Assembly: GCF_002087075.1 (NCBI RefSeq)
Contig: NZ_MWSM01000042.1
Location: 12,544 to 28,241, forward strand
DNA from: Streptococcus pseudopneumoniae ATCC BAA-960 = CCUG 49455
Lineage (GTDB): Bacteria > Bacillota > Bacilli > Lactobacillales > Streptococcaceae
Direction of reading: 5' to 3'
Length of the DNA stretch: 15,698 nucleotides
The notes beneath the pieces are model-generated. The model was not told the origin of the DNA. It ran no database searches and saw only the letters and a list, made by a program, of their open reading frames with translations. The translations under genes and the position numbers were made by a program. Shown here piece after piece: positions 1 to 6,745 of the stretch (positions within the stretch are counted from its first letter, which is position 1; each line of letters opens with the position of its first letter).

Positions 1-76
1 GACGAAGTCAGCTCAAAACAGCTTTTTGAGGTTGTGGATGAAGCTGACGTGGTTTGAAGAGATTTTCGAAGAGTAT
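1..76 (-). repeat. BOX element (boxA plus part of boxB), cut by the window edge
   Basis: Read on the minus strand this begins with the boxA end ATACTCTTCGAAAATC, followed by the boxA core (TTCAAACCACGTCAGC) and boxB-type sequence with the inverted arms GCTCAAAA and TTTTGAG. The boxC end would lie outside the window. It starts just past the stop codon of the choline-binding fragment, so it could act as a downstream hairpin for that remnant. BOX elements are non-coding, transcribable, MITE-like repeats of pneumococcus and relatives. Confidence 0.85.
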
Positions 77-81
77 TATTC

Positions 82-312
82 TTATTGCCAGGCACCTGAT
101 TTGCCAACGTAATAACCATCAGGTGTGTAGGTATTGCGAAGCATCTTACCTGATGAAGCCAGATAATACCACTTGCCATTATCTTTGACCCAATCATTCG
201 CTAGCATGGCACCAGAAGAACTTACATAATACCATTCTCCCTTGTCATAAACCCAAGTGCTTGCTTTCATGGCTCCTGAGCAATTAGAGGCCAAAAAAAC
301 TGTCCAATATCA
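82..312 (-). pseudogene. Choline-binding protein C-terminal remnant (two to three GW repeats)
   Basis: The readable frame gives about 70 residues made almost entirely of choline-binding (CW_1) repeats: a partial SGAMKAS end, then WVYDKGEWYY..SSGAML and WVKDNGKWYY..SSGKML, and a terminal unit closing with SGAWQ. Such repeats bind phosphocholine on teichoic acids through aromatic cages, and many pneumococcal choline-binding proteins end this way. There is no signal peptide, no catalytic domain and no credible start: the only upstream candidate is a TTG inside the sequence, and a stop lies at 310-312. The sequence just before the first clear repeat (YWTVFLAS) looks like a damaged GWYYLAS unit, which suggests decay of a longer gene rather than a small functional one. 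The parent protein (enzyme or adhesin) cannot be told from this part. The remnant is followed directly by a BOX element. Confidence 0.75.
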
Positions 313-345
313 TTCATTTTTTAAAAGCATTTGATACTACATCAT

Positions 346-436
346 CCACGCTGTAGGACATAGATACATCAAACGTAAGAGTCAAAACATCGAAAAATAT
401 ACAACTTTTAAAGGCAACATTTCATTTTTTAAAGTC
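346..436 (+). pseudogene. Possible scrap of an IS6-type transposase C-terminus
   Basis: On the plus strand, 356-436 reads GHRYIKRK followed by about 19 more residues to a stop. GHRYIKR resembles the DHRHIKRR segment after the last catalytic glutamate of IS6/IS1216-type transposases. The upstream codons fit the expected LNNIIEQ only loosely and would need repair of frame. No terminal inverted repeats were found. The stretch 313-522 contains nothing else that can be supported. This is a resemblance seen by eye over a short distance, so it is offered as tentative. Confidence 0.25.
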
Positions 437-522
437 TAACAACCATAGAACTGAAATCAGAGCAAGGCATCAATTTCCTACTCTTAGTACGTCTATTTTG
501 GATGGTTTAAGTGAAGATTTTT

Positions 523-1197
523 TTATTTAACGTAGACAACCTCCAACTTTCCAAAAGCCACATCCCCACGGATAATCAAGGTTTTGCTGGTTGGGGCTAG
601 AGGGGCATCTGCCTTGGCTACACCACAGAAAGTTTCCACCTTCAAATCAACTCTCCAATGTTGGGGAACATAGATAACTGCATTGCCAAAACCAACTTCC
701 ACCTTCAGGGTTGCGGTATCTCCTAAAATCTCTGCATTGTCATAATATATCTTGGCATTGCCAAAACCAACTTCTACTTGGTCTTCTACCAATTCTTGGT
801 TTTGCTTGTAGAAAGTCCCAGTCCCAAAAGCAACTTCCTTATCTACAAGAATGTTTTTTTCACCATCATACCACCATTTTTTCCCATTCCAAGTTCTGTT
901 AGAATGAGTGAGTACGCTGACACCCATTACAATCAAAATACTAGCCCAGAACAATGACTGATTTGGAATAGGTAAGATGTCATAAAAATGATTAGCAATC
1001 ATTAAGGCTACTAGAACTGTAAAAGAGGCTGAAGTTAAGTGGCGACGCAACAAAGCTCCAACTGATTGGTAGGCAAAAAAAGTAATACCAATCAAGGTCC
1101 AAATGTGCCCTCCTAGAGAAGGGATTCCAAAATTTCCTTGTACTAATATTAAAGCTGCTAGTACAAGTAACACAATACCAAATGCTTTCTTTTTCAT
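523..1197 (-). CDS. LiaF-like membrane protein (DUF2154/YvqF C-terminal domain)
   Basis: A 224-residue protein. The N-terminal ~100 residues hold about four hydrophobic segments (about 5-22, 30-47, 57-72 and 83-100), and the C-terminal ~110 residues are a soluble beta-rich domain. That domain has the repeated strand pattern VEVGFGNAKIYY / VEVGFGNAVIYV / VAFGKLEVVYV typical of the LiaF-type 'cell wall-active antibiotics response' fold. LiaF proteins sit in the membrane and restrain partner regulators in envelope-stress circuits. No Lia histidine kinase is adjacent here. The partner is the LytTR regulator just upstream, 4 nt away, and a GAGG ribosome site lies inside the end of that gene. The pair is therefore probably one operon, and this protein is a candidate membrane inhibitor or sensor for the regulator (inference). 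The domain call is firm; the stimulus is unknown. Confidence 0.85.
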   Translation of the reverse strand: MKKKAFGIVLLVLAALILVQGNFGIPSLGGHIWTLIGITFFAYQSVGALLRRHLTSASFTVLVALMIANHFYDILPIPNQSLFWASILIVMGVSVLTHSNRTWNGKKWWYDGEKNILVDKEVAFGTGTFYKQNQELVEDQVEVGFGNAKIYYDNAEILGDTATLKVEVGFGNAVIYVPQHWRVDLKVETFCGVAKADAPLAPTSKTLIIRGDVAFGKLEVVYVK

Positions 1198-1201
1198 CTT
1201 A

Positions 1202-1648
1202 TTACCTCATGTTTCTTAGATTTTCTTTTAGGAGGGATTGGTAATGCCGTGAGACATGAACCTCCTTGTGGGTCTGATAAAAGGAAATAGTGCCCGTTCC
1301 TGAAAAGGACTTGTCCACCGAGTAAACCTGACGGATATTAGCGATAGTTGACTTGGATACTCGACTGAAATAACGGGGCAGGATAGCCTCTAACTCATAG
1401 AGTTTAAGCCGAACCTCGTAGGCATCTTTCTGAGTATGGGCATAAATCTTGCTCCCTTCTGTCTCAAAAAAGAGAATTTCTGACAAGTCTAAGTAGTACT
1501 CACCCGTCCCCTTGTAAAAAATCAACCGAGGAGACTTGGACTCTTGCAAGAGACGTTGCAAATCCGCAATCTCATCTGTCAGGGCTGCCGCCTTTATGAT
1601 AATTTCAGTTTCCTCTAAATTACTGTCAATTTCGATTCGTAACTTCAT
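1202..1648 (-). CDS. LytTR-domain transcriptional regulator without a receiver domain
   Basis: A 148-residue protein. About residues 50-145 form a LytTR DNA-binding domain (LSEILFFETEG..IYAHT, RYFSRVSKSTIANI, HVSRHYQSLL), the beta-rich fold that binds pairs of ~9-bp direct repeats in the AgrA/ComE/LytR families. The ~45 N-terminal residues are a short helical extension, not a phosphoacceptor domain, so control is unlikely to be by phosphorelay. The start is supported by AAGGAG 5 nt before the ATG. A sigma-A-like promoter (1669-1697) precedes it, and direct repeats of AACCACTT with a 21-bp period lie just upstream of the -35 box. It is followed after 4 nt by a LiaF-like membrane protein. The layout resembles the LytTR regulatory systems of streptococci (regulator plus membrane inhibitor, e.g. 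HdrRM and BrsRM of S. mutans), though the membrane partner here is of a different family. Confidence 0.88.
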   Translation of the reverse strand: MKLRIEIDSNLEETEIIIKAAALTDEIADLQRLLQESKSPRLIFYKGTGEYYLDLSEILFFETEGSKIYAHTQKDAYEVRLKLYELEAILPRYFSRVSKSTIANIRQVYSVDKSFSGTGTISFYQTHKEVHVSRHYQSLLKENLRNMR

Positions 1649-1668
1649 TCCATCTCCTTTCTGACTCT

Positions 1669-1697
1669 ACTATATCAAAGGAAAAATAAGAAAACAA
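1669..1697 (-). promoter_or_regulatory. Probable sigma-A promoter of the LytTR-LiaF operon
   Basis: On the minus strand, TTGTTT (1692-1697) and TATAGT (1669-1674) are separated by 17 nt. The start codon lies 20 nt downstream of the -10 box, so the leader would be very short. The -35 box is imperfect, which is typical of an activator-dependent promoter and fits the direct repeats found immediately upstream. Confidence 0.55.
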
Positions 1698-1709
1698 GAG
1701 CAAAAAAGC

Positions 1710-1738
1710 AAGTGGTTACTTTAGGCACGTAAGTGGTT
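1710..1738 (-). promoter_or_regulatory. Candidate LytTR operator: direct repeats with a 21-bp period
   Basis: The octamer AACCACTT (minus strand) occurs at 1731-1738 and again at 1710-1717, in the same orientation, 21 bp start to start. LytTR regulators typically recognise two direct repeats about 21 bp apart, on one face of the helix. The proximal copy ends 12 nt upstream of the -35 box, the usual place for an activator. Binding by the regulator encoded downstream is inferred from this geometry. Confidence 0.5.
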
Positions 1739-1751
1739 CTAGGACCGCCTT

Positions 1752-1856
1752 ATACTCTTCGAAAATCAAATTCAAACCACGTCAGCGTCGCCTTACCGTA
1801 CTCAAGTACAGCTTGCGGCTAGCTTCCTAGTTTGCTCTTTGATTTTCATTGAGTAT
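1752..1856 (+). repeat. BOX element (boxA + boxC, no boxB)
   Basis: It runs from ATACTCTTCGAAAATC to GATTTTCATTGAGTAT, 105 nt, in plus orientation. The boxA core includes CGTCAGCGTCGCCTTACCGTA, close to the reverse complement of the BOXA1R typing primer. boxC contains GCTTGCGGCTAGCTTCCTAG. The central boxB module is absent. It fills the space between the PAP2 gene (stop at 1868) and the control region of the LytTR operon. Confidence 0.88.
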
Positions 1857-1867
1857 TAACTTACAGG

Positions 1868-2383
1868 TCAAAATAGAAAGAAAAGCACACCCCACACAAG
1901 ACCACAAATATAACCAACTACTACATCCTTGGGATAATGCACTCCACCTAAGACTCTCACTAGACCGAGGAGGGCTGATAATGTCAAACAAATCATCCCC
2001 ATAGTTAGACTAGCATGCAAGCAAGCCATGGAGATAATGGTTGCTGAAAAGACATGACGACTGGGCATAGACTGACCAGGACTATCTCTGTCAAGCAAGG
2101 GTTTAATATCCCATTCCTCATAAGGCCTAGGGGCATTGATTTTCTTGCGAAGAAAGGACAAAATCACAAAACCTGACGCTGGAATAAACAAATAGATCCC
2201 GGTCTGTTTTCCAAGTCCTTCTTGGAGACAGGTAGTGGCTAACAAGGTCAGATAAACTATAGGCATAACTACCGTCATGAACCGATTGAAAGTTCTTAAC
2301 AAGCTCAGAAGAAAGGGCTTATTTCCAATGTTACCAGCAATGTGGTCATACCATTCTTGATAATTTTTCATATATTTTCTCAT
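1868..2383 (-). CDS. PAP2-family membrane phosphatase
   Basis: A 171-residue, strongly hydrophobic protein with about four to five membrane segments. The three PAP2 catalytic motifs are visible: RKKINAPRP near residues 79-87 (K/R-X6-RP), SMPSRH (PSxH, the histidine acting on phosphate), and RVLGGVHYPKD (R-X5-H-X3-D, with the nucleophilic histidine). Family members remove phosphate from lipid phosphates such as undecaprenyl diphosphate or phosphatidylglycerol phosphate on the outer face of the membrane; the substrate here cannot be told. The chosen start MRKYM has only a weak AGTAGG upstream, and the methionine four codons later is an alternative. A BOX element ends 16 nt before the start codon, and the promoter lies beyond it within the ABC-operon terminator, so the leader is mostly BOX sequence. 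Confidence 0.85.
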   Translation of the reverse strand: MRKYMKNYQEWYDHIAGNIGNKPFLLSLLRTFNRFMTVVMPIVYLTLLATTCLQEGLGKQTGIYLFIPASGFVILSFLRKKINAPRPYEEWDIKPLLDRDSPGQSMPSRHVFSATIISMACLHASLTMGMICLTLSALLGLVRVLGGVHYPKDVVVGYICGLVWGVLFFLF

Positions 2384-2399
2384 TACCTACTCAAATTTT

Positions 2400-2537
2400 A
2401 TACTCAATGAAAATCAGAGAGCAAACTAGGAAGCTAGCCACAGACTGCTCAAAGCACTGCTTTGAGGTTGTAAATAAGACTCATATACCTACGACAAGGC
2501 GAAGCTGACGCGGTTTGAAGAGATTTTCGAAGAGTAT
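2400..2537 (-). repeat. BOX element (boxA, part of boxB, boxC) in the PAP2 leader
   Basis: A 138-nt copy in minus orientation. The boxA end ATACTCTTCGAAAATC is at the right. It is followed by GCGTCAGCTTCGCCTTGTCG, a boxB-like segment whose inverted arms CTCAAAGCA and TGCTTTGAG are visible, and boxC ending ATACTCAATGAAAATC at the left. It lies wholly between the predicted transcription start (~2557) and the start codon of the PAP2 gene, so it should be part of that mRNA. Confidence 0.88.
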
Positions 2538-2563
2538 TGCTTATAGGGAAGCACTTGTCTTCT

Positions 2564-2592
2564 AGTATAGTGTAGAAAAAGAAGGCCGTCAA
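2564..2592 (-). promoter_or_regulatory. Sigma-A promoter of the PAP2 gene, overlapping a terminator
   Basis: On the minus strand, TTGACG (2587-2592) and TATACT (2564-2569) are separated by exactly 17 nt, a near-consensus promoter. The -35 hexamer is the loop of the intrinsic terminator that ends the ABC operon. It is the only good promoter seen ahead of the PAP2 gene. Confidence 0.7.
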
Positions 2593-2601
2593 GCCTTCTT
2601 T
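2574..2601 (-). terminator. Intrinsic terminator of the MarR-ABC exporter operon
   Basis: On the minus strand, a perfect 9-bp stem (AAAGAAGGC / GCCTTCTTT) with a 6-nt loop runs into a T-rich tract, starting 5 nt after the stop codon of the second ABC gene. The run of A on the other flank would also allow some function in the plus direction. Confidence 0.85.
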
Positions 2602-2605
2602 GGGT

Positions 2606-4366
2606 TTATTCTTCTGCTTCATCTTCTGTAAACTGACTGTTATAGAGGTCAGCGTAGAAGCCTCCTTGTGCCATCAACTCATCATGATTTCCTTGTTCGA
2701 TGATATTGCCATCTTTCATGACAAGAATCAAATCAGCATTTCGGATAGTGGACAAACGGTGGGCGATGACAAAGGAAGTTCTTCCCTCCATCAACCGGTC
2801 CATGGCTTTCTGGATTAATTCCTCTGTACGGGTATCAACCGAAGAGGTCGCCTCATCTAGGATTAGGAGTGGTGCATCTTTCAGCAAAGCACGAGCAATG
2901 GTCAAGAGTTGTTTTTGTCCGACAGACAAGGTCACTGTATCGTCCAAGACAGTATCGTAACCATCTGGTAGAGTCATGATAAAGTGGTGAATCCCGACAG
3001 CCTTGCTGGCTTCAATCACGCGCTCATCACTAATACCTGTCTGGTTATAGATAAGATTGTCGCGAATGCTTCCTTCAAAGAGCCAGGTGTCCTGCAAGAC
3101 CATTGAAAAGGCATCGTGTACTTCCGAACGCTTCATCTCCTTGGTATCCACGCCATCAATGCGGATACTTCCCTTATCAATCTCATAGAACTTCATCAAA
3201 AGATTGACAATAGTTGTCTTACCAGCTCCTGTCGGCCCGACAATGGCAACCTTTTGACCTGCATGAGCGGTCGCAGAAAAGTCATGAATAATGGTTCGCT
3301 CTGGTGTATAACCAAAAGAGACTCGATCAAAGACTACTTGACCTTTCATAGCGCTCAATTGTCTTTCTTTATGGGATTCATCTTCCATTTCCTCTTCAGC
3401 TAGAAACTCGAAAACACGTCCCATGGCTGCGCTAGCCTGCTGCAGACTAGTAATCCCTTGAGCGATTTGTGAAAGGGGCTGAGAAAAGATACGAACGTAG
3501 GCCATAAAGGCAACGATAATCCCGATACTAATCTGTCCATTTAAGGCCAAGGCTGCACCGACGATAATCACTAAGGCATAGCTAAAGTTCCCAATGAACA
3601 TCATGATCGGCATCATAATCCCTGAAATAAACTGAGATTTCCAGATACTGTCATATAGACGATGATTTAATGTCGCAAATTTTTCTTTGGTGCTCTCGAT
3701 AGCATTGTAACTGGTCACCACATTATGGCCAGAGTACATTTCCTCCACATAACCATTTACAGCCGCCAAATCCTGTTGCTGACTCTTAAAAAATCCCTGC
3801 GATTTGCCCATAAAGACAGACACAAAAATAAAACCGATAAGGGTTGAAACAACCGTCACCAAGGCTAAAATCCAGTTCATCCCAAACATGGTCACCAAGA
3901 CTGCAATGACCAGTAAAGTGGATGAAAGAACTGTCCCCAGACTTTGATTGAGGGATTGTGCTGCAGTGTCAACGTCATTAGTCACACGAGACAAGGTATC
4001 TCCTTGAGAATGTCCATCAAAATACCCTAATGGAAGACGATTAATTTTCTCTGCAATCGCTCTTCTCAAACGCTCTGAAAAACGTTGAATGGCTGTTGTA
4101 AACAGAAAGGCCTGCAAATAATTTGATAGGAGTCCAATCACATAGATGACGGCCAAAAAACCACCAATGGCTGCAACCGCAGCGACATCCACACTTGTTT
4201 CTAGCCCACTTGCAATAATATTGGTCATTTCCTTGATACGAGTCGGCCCATAAACAGTAATGATATTGGATAAGATTGTTGCTAGAAAGGCGATCAGAAG
4301 GGCAAACTGGAGACCTGCAAGATAGGGTTTACTCTGTTTCCAGAGCGACAGTTTTTTATTTTCCAT
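2606..4366 (-). CDS. ABC exporter half-transporter, catalytically competent subunit
   Basis: A 586-residue half-transporter: a six-helix exporter domain (about residues 15-310) then an ATPase domain. Visible motifs are Walker A GPTGAGKT (377-384), Q-loop VLQD (about 422-425), signature LSVGQ (480-484), Walker B LLILDE with the catalytic glutamate (500-505), and the switch histidine in IAHRLST (536). The signature deviates from LSGGQ. In heterodimeric exporters such as LmrCD, BmrCD or TM287/288 this marks the subunit that contributes the poor signature to the degenerate site but carries the competent Walker B and histidine. The ATG at 4366 is preferred because GGAGGA lies 8 nt upstream; an earlier in-frame ATG at 4402 has no such site. 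It overlaps the previous gene by 11 nt, suggesting coupled translation. Likely a drug or peptide exporter under MarR control. Its partner is frameshifted here. Confidence 0.9.
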   Translation of the reverse strand: MENKKLSLWKQSKPYLAGLQFALLIAFLATILSNIITVYGPTRIKEMTNIIASGLETSVDVAAVAAIGGFLAVIYVIGLLSNYLQAFLFTTAIQRFSERLRRAIAEKINRLPLGYFDGHSQGDTLSRVTNDVDTAAQSLNQSLGTVLSSTLLVIAVLVTMFGMNWILALVTVVSTLIGFIFVSVFMGKSQGFFKSQQQDLAAVNGYVEEMYSGHNVVTSYNAIESTKEKFATLNHRLYDSIWKSQFISGIMMPIMMFIGNFSYALVIIVGAALALNGQISIGIIVAFMAYVRIFSQPLSQIAQGITSLQQASAAMGRVFEFLAEEEMEDESHKERQLSAMKGQVVFDRVSFGYTPERTIIHDFSATAHAGQKVAIVGPTGAGKTTIVNLLMKFYEIDKGSIRIDGVDTKEMKRSEVHDAFSMVLQDTWLFEGSIRDNLIYNQTGISDERVIEASKAVGIHHFIMTLPDGYDTVLDDTVTLSVGQKQLLTIARALLKDAPLLILDEATSSVDTRTEELIQKAMDRLMEGRTSFVIAHRLSTIRNADLILVMKDGNIIEQGNHDELMAQGGFYADLYNSQFTEDEAEE

Positions 4367-6124
4367 GTTCCAATTCCTCCTTCGATAATTGTGAATAGGC
4401 AATTTCTTGATAAACTTCGTTGGTAGCTAGAAGTTCCTTGTGGGTGCCTTGTCCCACGACTTTACCTTGATCCAAGACCAAAATCAAATCTGCATCCATA
4501 ATTGTTGAAATTCGTTGAGCGACGATAAGCTTGGTCATAGATTTTGTTTTCTCTGCTAGCTCTTGGCGTAGGACACGGTCTGTCTTGTAGTCCAAGGCTG
4601 AGAAGGAGTCATCAAAGATGAGGATTTCTGGCTTCCGAGCTAAGGCACGCGCAATGGCCAGACGCTGTCTTTGTCCACCTGAGAAGTTGGTTCCTCCTTG
4701 GGCCACTTCTGACTCTAAGCCCGCTTCCTTGTCCTCGATAAAGTTCTTAGACTGGGCCAATTCTAAGGCTTGCCACATAGCTTGTTCACTAAGCGGTGTT
4801 TCTTGACTCTGTCCAAAGTCTAGATTGCCCTTGACATCTCCAGAAAATAGCACAGCTTTTTGTGGAATATAGCCAACCTTGTTGCGCAAATCATTTAAGT
4901 CATAGTCTTGAACATTGACACCGTCCACCAGAATTTCTCCTTCTGACACGTCGTAGAAACGTGGAATCAGATTGACCAGAGTTGATTTACCAGAACCTGT
5001 TGACCCAATAAAGGCCACTGTTTGGCCAGTTTCTGCTTTAAAGCTAACATGCTCGATAACTGCCTCCGAATTTGCCGCATAGCGGAAGGTCACATCCTTA
5101 AATTCGACCTGACCTTTGAGGTTTTCATCAGCCAGCTGCACTTGAGCAGGGTTTTGGATAGAAGAATGCAAATCTAAAACTTGATTAATCCGCTTAGCAG
5201 AGACCATAGTTCGGGGAAGAACGATGAAGAGTGCTCCCATGAGAAGGAAGCCCATGACAACCTGCATAGCATAAGACATGAAAACAATCATGTCACTAAA
5301 GAGAGGCAGACGCGCTATCGGAGCAGCGTCGTTAATCACATAGGCCCCAATCCAGTAAATCGCCACACTCAAACCACTTGAAATCCCCATCATGATAGGG
5401 TTCAAAATAGCCATAAGACGGTTGACAAACAAATTCAAGCGTGTCAATTCATCATTTGCTGCTGCAAATTTTTCATTTTGGTATTCTTCAGCATTGTAGG
5501 CGCGAACGACACGAATACCTGTTAAACTCTCACGAGTGATACTGTTCAGCTTATCTGTCAGACTTTGAATCAAGGACTGTTTTGGAAAGGCTAGCGTCAT
5601 CAAAACAGTCGTCATCAAAACATTGACAATTACTGCCACAAGAACGGCCCAGATCCAGTATTCTGAATGACCTAAAATCTTTCCGATAGCCCAGATAGCC
5701 ATAATCGGACCACGCGTAACCACTTGCAAGCCCATAGTAATCAACATCTGAACCTGAGTAATATCATTGGTGGTACGAGTTAAAAGACTGGGAATAGAGA
5801 ATTTCTTAATCTCTGTCTGCGAGTAATCCAAAACTCGGTTAAAATATCACTTCTCAGCCTACTAGTATAAGAAGCCGCCACTCGGGATGCAAAAAATCCA
5901 ACTGCAACTACGGACAAGAAGGCAAGAAAGGACATTCCCACCATCATACTCGCCGGCTGCCACAACTCATCTAAATTAGTTCCTTGACTACCTAGCAAAT
6001 CCGTAATTTTCGAGATATAGGTCGGCACTTCCAACTCCAGATAGACCGAAAAGCAAGTAAAGAGAATGGCTAGTAAAATCATCCCCCATTCTTTTCTACT
6101 AATTCGTTTGGCTAATTTCTTCAT
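4356..6124 (-). pseudogene. ABC exporter half-transporter with degenerate ATPase site, frameshifted
   Basis: Two frames together make a 589-residue half-transporter. The first (start 6124) reads the first two membrane helices up to ..SRLRSDI, then goes out of frame and stops at 5780. The second resumes with NRVLDYSQTEIKK and runs to 4356. One T (plus-strand A) is missing at the run 5841-5844; adding it restores ATT TTT AAC CGA. In repaired numbering the ATPase domain has Walker A GSTGSGKS (374-381), a good signature FSGGQ (481-485), Walker B ILIFDD with Asp for the catalytic Glu (506), and Gln for the switch His in VAQRIST (537). This is the 'degenerate-site' subunit complementary to the next gene. 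Its ATG has GGAGGA close upstream and overlaps the MarR gene by 26 nt. The break could be a real loss, slippage in a short homopolymer, or a sequencing error. Confidence 0.85.
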
Positions 6125-6569
6125 TCTCTCCTCCTATTCCCTTGATATTTGCCTGTAGTTGACCGAGAACTTTCTCAAAAATCAGTAATTCATCTTCATC
6201 AATGTCTTCCATCAACTGCTTGTCTATGCGTTCAAAAAAAGCCTTAACCTCTTGCATCTGAGAACGTGCTTTGTTCGTCAGACGAACAAATTTAGCCCGC
6301 TTATCGCTGGGATTCTCCTCCAATTCCACCAAACCATTTTGCACCATACGCTTGACCAAATTACTAGCAACAGACTTGGTAATATTGAGTTCCTGCTCGA
6401 TATCTTTAATCAAGACCAAGTCTTGGTTTTTCTCACGATTATCCAAAAAACGTACAACCTGACCTTGAGGCCCACCCATAAATTCAATACCACAACGTTT
6501 GGCTTCCTTTTGCACCATGAGGTGAATCTGATGACCAAAACGCTTAAAGACTAACATCGGTTTGTCCAT
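6099..6569 (-). CDS. MarR-family transcriptional regulator
   Basis: A 156-residue protein with the MarR winged helix-turn-helix. About residues 50-105 carry the recognition region (IKDIEQELNITKSVASNLVKRMVQNGL) and the wing with the conserved D-K-R (NPSDKRAKFVRLT). The flanking helices serve dimerisation. MarR dimers bind palindromic operators and usually repress a neighbouring efflux operon until a ligand binds. The gene is first in an operon with two ABC half-transporters and overlaps the next gene by 26 nt. AAGGAG precedes the ATG at a good distance. Its promoter is surrounded by three copies of a 16-bp palindromic motif, which points to autoregulation. The ligand is unknown. Confidence 0.92.
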   Translation of the reverse strand: MDKPMLVFKRFGHQIHLMVQKEAKRCGIEFMGGPQGQVVRFLDNREKNQDLVLIKDIEQELNITKSVASNLVKRMVQNGLVELEENPSDKRAKFVRLTNKARSQMQEVKAFFERIDKQLMEDIDEDELLIFEKVLGQLQANIKGIGGENEEISQTN

Positions 6570-6596
6570 ACAAACTCCTTTCTAACTATCACATTT

Positions 6597-6612
6597 AGTT
6601 CCCCTAGGAACT
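6597..6612. promoter_or_regulatory. MarR operator candidate, site 1 (best palindrome)
   Basis: The core AGTT-N8-AACT sits inside a longer perfect inverted repeat, ATTTAGTTCC (6593-6602) and GGAACTAAAT (6607-6616), separated by 4 nt. It lies in the leader of the MarR operon between the transcription start and the ribosome site, positioned to block elongation or open-complex escape. Confidence 0.7.
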
Positions 6613-6617
6613 AAATA

Positions 6618-6633
6618 AGTTTCCGTGAGAACT
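6618..6633. promoter_or_regulatory. MarR operator candidate, site 2 (at the transcription start)
   Basis: AGTTTCCGTGAGAACT has the same AGTT-N8-AACT frame as site 1 and starts 21 bp from it, i.e. two helical turns, so dimers would sit on the same face. It directly abuts the -10 box (6634-6639) on its downstream side, covering the expected start of transcription. Confidence 0.65.
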
Positions 6634-6661
6634 ATTTTACCACTTTGAAAAGAGATGTCAA
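6634..6661 (-). promoter_or_regulatory. Sigma-A promoter of the MarR-ABC operon
   Basis: On the minus strand, a consensus -35 box TTGACA (6656-6661) and TAAAAT (6634-6639) are separated by 16 nt. Operator-like sites flank it on both sides, two downstream and one upstream. Confidence 0.8.
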
Positions 6662-6666
6662 GAAAA

Positions 6667-6682
6667 AGTTTCCTAGAGAACT
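6667..6682. promoter_or_regulatory. MarR operator candidate, site 3 (upstream of -35)
   Basis: AGTTTCCTAGAGAACT is the third copy of the AGTT-N8-AACT motif, 5 bp upstream of the -35 box. The three inner octamers share the pattern YCC..(G/A)G. This copy could serve repression by looping, or bound protein could compete with the polymerase alpha subunit. Confidence 0.6.
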
Positions 6683-6693
6683 ATTTTTTTGAT

Positions 6694-6728
6694 TTAAAAA
6701 ATCCCAAGTGATTTTTTCACTTAGGATC
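6694..6728 (-). terminator. Intrinsic terminator of yebC
   Basis: On the minus strand, an 11-bp stem with one G-T pair (ATCCTAAGTGA / TCACTTGGGAT) and a 6-nt A loop is followed by TTTTT. It begins 18 nt past the yebC stop and separates yebC from the MarR promoter region. Confidence 0.85.
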
Positions 6729-6745
6729 ATGTTTGCTAGGTTAAT

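Noticed and set aside
4366..4402. Start of the second ABC gene at the upstream ATG 4402
   Set aside because: The added residues are hydrophilic, lie inside the previous gene and lack a ribosome site, while ATG 4366 has GGAGGA at a good distance.
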